From JACVRW01 sp035705985 (GTDB taxonomy: Bacteria; Actinomycetota; Thermoleophilia; Solirubrobacterales; Thermoleophilaceae), in the NCBI GenBank assembly GCA_035705985.1, contig DASSVP010000250.1:1-32748 (forward strand): DNA of 32,748 nt, read 5' to 3'. Shown here piece by piece: positions 28,448 through 32,748 of the stretch; the first letter of the stretch is position 1, and each line of letters begins with the position of its first letter. Made by a program: the position numbers and the translations under genes. The notes under the pieces are model-generated. The model was given only the letters and a program-made list of their open reading frames with translations, searched no databases and had not been told where the DNA came from.

Positions 28448-28821
28448 TGGACGCGCTCGACGTCGCCGGCCTGCTCGCGCTCGGCTTCGCCGCCGGGACG
28501 GCGGGCGGCCTGCTCGGAGTCGGCGGGGGCGTGCTGTTCGTCCCGGCGCTGGTCGTCTTCGCCGGCATGTCCCAGCTGGGGGCCGTCGCCACATCGCTGG
28601 TGGCGGTCGTGCTCGTGGCGGTGGTGGGCACGGTGCGCCAGCGCGAGTACGGCAACGTGCGGCTTCGCGACGGCCTCGTCATCGGGCTGCTCGCGCCCGT
28701 CGGCGTGCTCGCCGGGGTGGTGCTGGCGAATGCCGTACCGGAGCGCGTGCTCGAGCTTTCGTTCGCCGCGGTGCAGGTCGGATTCGCCTGGCAACTCGCC
28801 AAGGAGGCGGGCTTGCGCTAG
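28447..28821 (+). CDS. TauE/SafE-like permease half, second partner
   Basis: The 124-residue membrane protein again contains one TauE/SafE repeat: GLLGVGGGVLFVPALVVFAGMS, AVATSLVAVVLVAVVGTVRQ, GNVRLRDGLVIGLL and LAGVVLANAVPE, in the same order as in the preceding protein. The first helix is MDALDVAGLLALGFAAGTAG. The start overlaps the previous stop by one base (TGATG), so the two halves are likely co-translated. Both frames have normal codon bias throughout, which argues against a recent frameshift in one long gene. The TAG stop forms part of the TAGGTT hexamer before the STAS gene. Confidence 0.8.
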   Translation: MDALDVAGLLALGFAAGTAGGLLGVGGGVLFVPALVVFAGMSQLGAVATSLVAVVLVAVVGTVRQREYGNVRLRDGLVIGLLAPVGVLAGVVLANAVPERVLELSFAAVQVGFAWQLAKEAGLR

Positions 28822-28824
28822 GTT
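28819..28824 (+). promoter_or_regulatory. Candidate -10 element of the STAS gene
   Basis: TAGGTT, overlapping the stop codon of the preceding gene, lies 8 nt before the GTG at 28833. Confidence 0.4.
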
Positions 28825-28832
28825 GCAGCGCG

Positions 28833-29165
28833 GTGGAGATCCTCGACGTCGAGACCGAGGACCGCAACGGACTCGTGCATGTGGCCCTGAAGGGAGAGCT
28901 GGACCTCTCGACCGTGGCCAAGGTGCAGGACGAGCTGCGGCGTGTGGAGGAGGGCGAGCCGCCAATCGTGGTGCTCGACCTCTCGCGCCTCACGTTCCTG
29001 GATTCGACGGGCCTGCGCTGCCTCGTCACCGCCGACGAGCGCGCCCGCGAATCGGGCCGCCGGGTCGTGATCGTGCGCGGCCCCGAGCCCGTGCAGCGCG
29101 TGTTCGCCATCACCCGCTTGGAGGAGCGGCTCGAGATGGTGGACGACGCATCCGCGGTCGGCTGA
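28833..29165 (+). CDS. STAS-domain anti-sigma factor antagonist
   Basis: The 110-residue protein is a single STAS domain of the RsbV/SpoIIAA class. It has VALKGELDLSTVAKVQDEL and VLDLSRLTFLDSTGLRCLV, in which Ser58 (LDSTG) is the residue that partner kinases phosphorylate. Dephosphorylated antagonist binds an RsbW-type anti-sigma kinase and frees the sigma factor. The SigB/F-type sigma gene follows after 46 bp, so the partner-switch logic is probable, but no RsbW-type kinase gene is between them or elsewhere in the window. The GTG start follows TAGGTT at 8 nt. Confidence 0.88.
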   Translation: MEILDVETEDRNGLVHVALKGELDLSTVAKVQDELRRVEEGEPPIVVLDLSRLTFLDSTGLRCLVTADERARESGRRVVIVRGPEPVQRVFAITRLEERLEMVDDASAVG

Positions 29166-29176
29166 CCACCCAGCAG

Positions 29177-29201
29177 GTTTCACAATTGCCCGAAAGGGTG
29201 A
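29177..29201 (+). promoter_or_regulatory. SigB/SigF-type promoter upstream of the sigma factor gene
   Basis: GTTTCA (29177-29182), 13 nt, GGGTGA (29196-29201) matches the general stress sigma consensus (GTTT, 12-15 nt, GGGTAT) in 4 of 6 positions at each box. Transcription would start about 29208-29210, just before the GTG at 29212. It suggests that the sigma factor activates its own gene. A tandem GTGACAC GTGACAC follows (29205-29218). Confidence 0.6.
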
Positions 29202-29211
29202 TATGTGACAC

Positions 29212-30006
29212 GTGACACCAGCCGTCATGTTGGGGGAGCCGGCGGCTGAGTCTCCCGAGGCCCGGAGGCTCGAGGACGATCGACTCCTGACGAGGTATCA
29301 CCACGACGGGGACCTGGACGCCCGCGATGAGCTTGTGGTCCGGTTCATGCCGCTGGCGCGCCAGCTTGCCTCGCGTTACAGGCACGCCGGGGAGCCGCTT
29401 GAGGACCTCGTCCAGGTGGCCTGCGTTGGCCTGATCAAGGCCGTCGACCGCTACGACCCCGAGCGCGGCAACGGCTTCACCCGCTACGCCGTCCCGACGA
29501 TGCTGGGCGAGATCAAGCGCCACTTCCGCGACAAGGGCTGGTCCGTTCACGTTCCGCGCGCAACCCAGGAGCTCGTCCTGAAGGTCGGTGAGGCGCTCGG
29601 CGCCCTTCCCTCCAAGCTCGGGCGCTCGCCCACGCCGCGCGACGTGGCCGCCGCGGTGGGCGCGCCGGTCGAGGACGTGCTGGAGGCGATGGAGGCCGCC
29701 ACGGCGTACGAGGCGGTCTCGCTCGACGCGCCGCGGCCGAGCGGCGGTGAGGAGGAGAGCTGGACGCTCGCCGACTCCCTGTCCGAGGAGGAGCACGGGT
29801 ACGAGCTCGTTGAGATCGGAGAGACGCTGCGCGGCACCCTGGAGGCGCTGCCCGCGCGCGAACGGTTGATACTCCGCCTGCGCTTCGAGGAGGACCTCAC
29901 GCAGGCGGAGATCGCCGAGCAGGTCGGCGTGTCGCAGATGCACGTCTCGCGGCTGCTCCGGCGCTCGCTCGACCGCCTCTCCGCAGCGGGCGCCGCGGCG
30001 GCGTAG
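29212..30006 (+). CDS. SigB/SigF/SigG-type sigma factor
   Basis: The 264-residue sigma factor lacks region 1.1 and has regions 2 to 4: LLTRYHHDGDLDARDELVVRFMPLARQLASRY, the core-binding/-10 part EDLVQVACVGLIKAVDRYDPERGNGFTRYAVPTMLGEIKRHFRDKGW, a region 3 with VPRATQELVLKVGEAL, and region 4 with LPARERLILRLRFEEDLTQAEIAEQVGVSQMHVSRLLRR. This is the SigB/F group, which controls general stress or development in actinobacteria. A STAS antagonist gene precedes it and a matching promoter lies directly upstream. GTG 29212 is preferred over ATG 29227 because of that promoter. The stop is followed after one base by the start of the next sigma gene. Confidence 0.92.
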   Translation: MTPAVMLGEPAAESPEARRLEDDRLLTRYHHDGDLDARDELVVRFMPLARQLASRYRHAGEPLEDLVQVACVGLIKAVDRYDPERGNGFTRYAVPTMLGEIKRHFRDKGWSVHVPRATQELVLKVGEALGALPSKLGRSPTPRDVAAAVGAPVEDVLEAMEAATAYEAVSLDAPRPSGGEEESWTLADSLSEEEHGYELVEIGETLRGTLEALPARERLILRLRFEEDLTQAEIAEQVGVSQMHVSRLLRRSLDRLSAAGAAAA

Positions 30007-30007
30007 C

Positions 30008-31072
30008 ATGCGGGTCGTGCCGCAGGAGCTCACCTCACGAGCAGAGGTGGCGGCGCTGATCGCTCGCGGCGAGGAGCGCGGCTGCATCAATGTGTCGGAG
30101 CTCGACGAGCTGGTTCAGGCTCTCGAGCTGGCCGACGAGGACGTGGACGCGCTCGAGTCGCACATCGAGGCGCAGGGCATCGACATCGGCGACGACTGCG
30201 GCCGGGCCGGGGTGGAGCCCACGAGCTTCCGCAACGGCGAGCTGGCGGCGGCGACCACCGACGCGCTCCAGCTCTTCCTCAACGAGATCAGGCGCTATCC
30301 GCTGCTCACCGCCGAGGAGGAGGTCGAGATCTCGAAGCGCATCGAGCAGGGCGACCTCGAGGCGAAGGAGCGCATGATCAACTCGAACCTCCGGCTCGTG
30401 GTCTCGATCGCGAAGAAGTACCAGGGCCAGGAGCTGTCGCTGCTCGACCTCATCCAGGAGGGCATCTTCGGGCTGATCCGCGCCGCCGAGAAGTTCGACT
30501 GGCGCAAGGGCTACAAGTTCTCGACGTACGCGACGTTCTGGATCCGCCAGGCGATCCAGCGCGGGCTCGCCAACAAGGCGCGGACGATCCGCATCCCCGT
30601 GCACATCGGCCAGCGCGAGCGCAAGATCGTCCGGGCCGAGCGCGAGCTCTCGGCGAAGCTCGGGCGCGAGCCGACCGACGACGAGATCGCTCGCGAGGCG
30701 GAGCTGCCGCTCGACCAGGTCGAGGAGGTGCGCGACGCGGCACGGACGGTCACCAGCCTCGACCGGCCGGTGGGCGAGGAGGGCGACACGGCGCTCGGCG
30801 AGCTGCTCGAGGGCGGAGCGCCGCCGGTGGACCAGGAGGTCGAGGTGAGCCTCTCGGAGCAGCTGCTCCGCCAGACGATCGACGAGCTTCCCGAGACCGA
30901 GCGCGACGTGATCCGGCTTCGGTTCGGCCTGGAGGGCGACGAGCCGCAGCCGCTGCGCGAGACGGGCCGGCGGCTCGGGCTGTCGGCCGAGCGCGTCCGG
31001 CAGATCGAGTCGCGCGCTCTGAAGCGCCTTGCGATGCGCCGCGAGCTCGAGGCGCTTCGCGAAGTGGCGTGA
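30008..31072 (+). CDS. RpoD-like (group 1/2) sigma-70 factor
   Basis: The 354-residue sigma factor has a short region 1.1-like N-terminus (EVAALIARGEERGCINVSELDELVQ), then region 1.2/2 with DALQLFLNEIRRYPLLTAEEEVEISKRIEQGD, NLRLVVSIAKKYQG, LLDLIQEGIFGLIRAAEKFDW and FSTYATFWIRQAIQRGLANKARTIRIPVH, region 3 and region 4 ending RLRFGLEGDEPQPLRETGRRLGLSAERVRQIESRALKRL. Region 2 matches primary sigma factors. It begins one base after the SigB/F-type gene, so both come from one operon. It may be a second (group 2) principal-like factor. The true RpoD could be elsewhere. Confidence 0.9.
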   Translation: MRVVPQELTSRAEVAALIARGEERGCINVSELDELVQALELADEDVDALESHIEAQGIDIGDDCGRAGVEPTSFRNGELAAATTDALQLFLNEIRRYPLLTAEEEVEISKRIEQGDLEAKERMINSNLRLVVSIAKKYQGQELSLLDLIQEGIFGLIRAAEKFDWRKGYKFSTYATFWIRQAIQRGLANKARTIRIPVHIGQRERKIVRAERELSAKLGREPTDDEIAREAELPLDQVEEVRDAARTVTSLDRPVGEEGDTALGELLEGGAPPVDQEVEVSLSEQLLRQTIDELPETERDVIRLRFGLEGDEPQPLRETGRRLGLSAERVRQIESRALKRLAMRRELEALREVA

Positions 31073-31075
31073 CCC

Positions 31076-31142
31076 CAGGAGGGCCAACCCGTGTCCCGGC
31101 AACGTCCCCACAGGTCCGCCACGGGGCTCCGGATGGCCCTGG
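31076..31142. terminator. Nested stem-loop between convergent sigma and amidohydrolase genes
   Basis: The 76-bp intergenic region has two nested inverted repeats: GGGCCA (31081-31086) with TGGCCC (31134-31139), and CCCGTG (31088-31093) with CACGGG (31120-31125). CCAGG outside adds partial pairing. There is no T-tract. It may be a factor-dependent bidirectional terminator or a structured RNA. Confidence 0.35.
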
Positions 31143-31148
31143 CGTGAC

Positions 31149-32291
31149 CTACCCGGCGGCCTGCGCGGGAAACTCGGGCAGCGGCACGTCCGGGGTGCGC
31201 ACGATGCCGAGCGCGCCGACCATGAAGTGCAGTCCGGGCGCGAAGCGAGGCGGGCGGCCGTCCCCATCCGGCGAGTAGCGCTCGCGCTCCTCGAGCAGCT
31301 CCACGACCCACCGGCACACCCCTGCCTGGGGTGCCCCGTCGCCGACGTCGCAGGCCAGTCGCACGAGCGCCAGCGTCTCCGCCGGCTCGACCCCCTGGAA
31401 CATCTGGCCGAGCGCGCTCATGAGGAAGGAGTGGACGCGGTCGAGCAGCGGGTCGCGCGACAGGCCGTCGGCGCCGGGTGCGGGGCCGAGGTCGAGCTGC
31501 TCCTCGCCGTTCACGAGCCGGAGCGCCTGCCCGCCCACGACCGCGCGCGTCTGCTCGGCGTCCAGGCCGGCCTGGAGCGCGTTGCGCGCCGCCATCACGG
31601 TCGCCCAGGTGGGTGAGCCGTAGGGCGCGTCGCTGGCCATCAGGATCTGCCCCGGCGGGACCAGGGCGAAGAGCGCCTGCACGTCCGCCGGGGACCACCA
31701 GGACGTGTCGAAGAAGAGGTTCGGCCGCTCCTGCGCCACGCGCCAGATCCACGCGAGGTCCGAGATGCCGGCGTGGGCCAGGATCAGCCGCATGCCGTGG
31801 TGGCGCTCGCATGCCTGGACGGCGTGCCTGCCCAGCGCCGGGATGCCGCGTCCCGCGTGCACGAGCACCGGCAGCCCGCGCTCGCTCGCAAGAGCGAGGA
31901 CCGGCTCGAGCGCCGGGTGGTCGAGCGTGAACTCCTCGGCGCGCGGATGCAGCTTGATCCCGCGCGCGCCGCGACCGAGCGCGCGCTCGGCCTCGGCCAG
32001 GGGGTCGGCGGCCGGGTCGAGGCGGCAGAAGGGGAATAGCCGCCCGCCCGCCGCCTCCGCCTCTTCGATCACCATGTCGTTCGCGGCCGCGTAGCCGTCG
32101 GGCTCGTGCATCGGGAAGACGAACGCGCGTGCCCCGATGTGCTCGAGCGCCCCGGTGAGCTGCTCGCCGCTGCAGCGGTAGCCGTCCGGGTCGTTCGACC
32201 CGATGTGCGTGTGCGCATCGAGCGGCTCGAGGCCGGGGATGTCCTCGCGCAGCCGCTCGAGCCACGGCAGCATGCCGGCGTCCGGAATCAC
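31149..32291 (-). CDS. Amidohydrolase-2 family metal-dependent hydrolase
   Basis: The 380-residue protein has a TIM-barrel amidohydrolase fold. Metal-site motifs are DAHTHIG (HxH, residues about 25-31), GIKLHPR, VLVHAG, LAHAGISDL and the late Asp in MASDAPYG. This set is typical of the ACMSD/amidohydrolase-2 family, whose members are decarboxylases or C-N/C-C hydrolases of small organic acids. The C-terminal 90 residues are less conserved. I cannot assign the substrate. The GTG at 32291 follows TAGTCT at 8 nt. The neighbouring PAS-protein gene ends 11 bp upstream on the same strand. Confidence 0.85.
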   Translation of the reverse strand: MIPDAGMLPWLERLREDIPGLEPLDAHTHIGSNDPDGYRCSGEQLTGALEHIGARAFVFPMHEPDGYAAANDMVIEEAEAAGGRLFPFCRLDPAADPLAEAERALGRGARGIKLHPRAEEFTLDHPALEPVLALASERGLPVLVHAGRGIPALGRHAVQACERHHGMRLILAHAGISDLAWIWRVAQERPNLFFDTSWWSPADVQALFALVPPGQILMASDAPYGSPTWATVMAARNALQAGLDAEQTRAVVGGQALRLVNGEEQLDLGPAPGADGLSRDPLLDRVHSFLMSALGQMFQGVEPAETLALVRLACDVGDGAPQAGVCRWVVELLEERERYSPDGDGRPPRFAPGLHFMVGALGIVRTPDVPLPEFPAQAAG

Positions 32292-32299
32292 GACGGCTG

Positions 32300-32313
32300 A
32301 GACTACGTAGTCT
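32300..32313. promoter_or_regulatory. Perfect 14-bp palindrome with -10 element of the amidohydrolase gene
   Basis: AGACTACGTAGTCT is its own reverse complement. On the minus strand it contains TAGTCT 8 nt before the GTG at 32291, and it covers the stop codon of the upstream PAS gene. It may be an operator over a leaderless promoter, or a symmetric bidirectional -10 element. Confidence 0.5.
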
Positions 32314-32748
32314 GGAGCAGGAAGTGCGCGGGCTCGCCGCCCTCGCGGACGAGCGTGATCCTGCCGACGATCGGCACCAGGAGGCCCTGGGCGTGCACGT
32401 AGCCGGTCTTCACGTCGGCGGACTCGATCGTCCCGGCGAGCATGTCCTTGATCTGCTCGCGGTGCTTGTCGAGGTTCGCTCGGTCCATCACCGGCGGCCA
32501 GACCGCCTGCTGGAACTCGCCCTCGCTGTAGCCCACGAGGTCGGCGAACGCCCCGTTGAGCTCCAGGAAGCGGCCCTCCAGGCCTATCGTCGCCATCGGC
32601 GTCTCCACGTCGTCGAAGCCAGGGCGCGGGTCGCGCGCCGGACCCGTGTCGCGCTTCGCGAGCAGGGGCCGGCGCGCGGTCTCCAGCGCGGGCGCCGGGT
32701 CCCCGCCGTTCCCCCCGAAGGACGGCGGCGGCAGCGTGCCGCCGCTCT
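32303..32748 (-). CDS. PAS-domain protein, C-terminal part (5' truncated by window)
   Basis: The frame is open to the window edge, so the gene begins beyond 32748. The visible 147 residues start with a Gly/Pro-rich linker (GTLPPPSFGGNGG, then ETARRPLLAKRD) and end with a PAS domain: PMATIGLEGRFLELNGAFADLVGYSEGEF, VMDRANLDKHREQIKDMLAG, and the last strands GLLVPIVGRITLVREGG with AHFLLQTT. The internal GTG at 32608 could serve as a start for a stand-alone PAS, but the linker upstream reads as coding. No output domain follows. It might be the sensory end of a larger signalling protein. Confidence 0.7.
   Translation of the reverse strand, partial: SGGTLPPPSFGGNGGDPAPALETARRPLLAKRDTGPARDPRPGFDDVETPMATIGLEGRFLELNGAFADLVGYSEGEFQQAVWPPVMDRANLDKHREQIKDMLAGTIESADVKTGYVHAQGLLVPIVGRITLVREGGEPAHFLLQTT

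Noticed and set aside
28440..28450. A frameshift or sequencing error splitting one TauE gene
   Set aside because: The second half has its own ATG in a TGATG overlap of the kind seen at other gene junctions here, and its first helix is complete. I kept the two-gene reading but list resequencing as the test.
1..32748. tRNA, rRNA, CRISPR arrays, insertion sequences or prophage genes
   Set aside because: I saw no cloverleaf-like or CCA-ended sequences, no regularly spaced repeats, no transposase or integrase motifs and no shift in base composition.

Overview
The window is a gene-dense, very GC-rich bacterial chromosome segment with about 35 protein genes, no RNA genes, no mobile element and no CRISPR array that I can see. 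Gene content (FtsH, a SigB/SigF-type sigma factor next to an RpoD-like sigma factor, a STAS antagonist, an actinobacterial polyprenol-phosphate mannose synthase, trehalose phosphatase, methylmalonyl-CoA epimerase, a hydrolase-cyclase fusion, many GTG/TTG starts) suggests an actinobacterium, possibly of the class Thermoleophilia (Solirubrobacterales-like). The class assignment is inference. The gene set looks like ordinary core chromosome, but several genes have unusual forms.

Layout. 1-2341: the 3' half of ftsH, a cupin gene on the minus strand, then an overlapping trio (methylmalonyl-CoA epimerase, a 73-residue unknown, a PAP2 phosphatase). 2328-7020 (minus): a cell-wall operon of alpha/beta hydrolase, a MurF-like ligase with a multi-pass membrane N-terminus, and two tandem D-Ala-D-Ala ligase paralogues. 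7033-9821: ychF, then a GlxA-type DJ-1/AraC regulator overlapping an isonitrile-hydratase-like DJ-1 gene. 9818-11194: a SpoIID-domain protein. 11252-15711: a pseudo-hydrolase/cyclase gene diverging from an overlapping pair, an acetolactate-synthase-like ThDP enzyme and a GabD-like aldehyde dehydrogenase. This pair resembles the cyanobacterial 2-oxoglutarate decarboxylase/succinic semialdehyde dehydrogenase TCA shunt. 15854-18217: an M23 peptidase, then fumarase. 18324-20411: a zinc-ribbon/PAS protein, a MerR regulator with a degenerate B12-type domain, and a MarR regulator. 20496-25069: type 2 isoleucyl-tRNA synthetase, a small membrane protein, thioredoxin, polyprenol-phosphate mannose synthase. 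25093-28821: PolX/PHP, a membrane protein, trehalose-6-phosphate phosphatase, and two half-length TauE/SafE proteins. 28833-31072: STAS protein, SigB/F-type sigma, RpoD-like sigma. 31149-32748: an amidohydrolase and the C-terminus of a PAS protein that runs off the window.

Two properties run through the window. First, genes are tightly packed: nine same-strand neighbours overlap by 1-4 bp at stop/start, and six of eight convergent pairs overlap at their 3' ends, three of them sharing the palindrome CTAG as both stop codons. Second, about half of the likely transcription-unit starts (12 of 23 by hand count) have a TANNNT hexamer exactly 6-10 nt before the start codon and no Shine-Dalgarno sequence, the pattern of leaderless or nearly leaderless transcription. 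At two divergent loci (12577/12605 and 25069/25093) the opposing hexamers overlap, and at the first they sit inside a perfect 20-bp inverted repeat.

The best candidates for new biology are the ThDP-decarboxylase/semialdehyde dehydrogenase pair with its shared operator-promoter and divergent pseudo-hydrolase cyclase; the membrane-anchored MurF with two Ddl enzymes; the IleRS2 with GXHH in place of HXGH; the split TauE pair; and the SigB-type promoter in front of the SigB-type gene. No stretch longer than about 240 bases lacks a gene.
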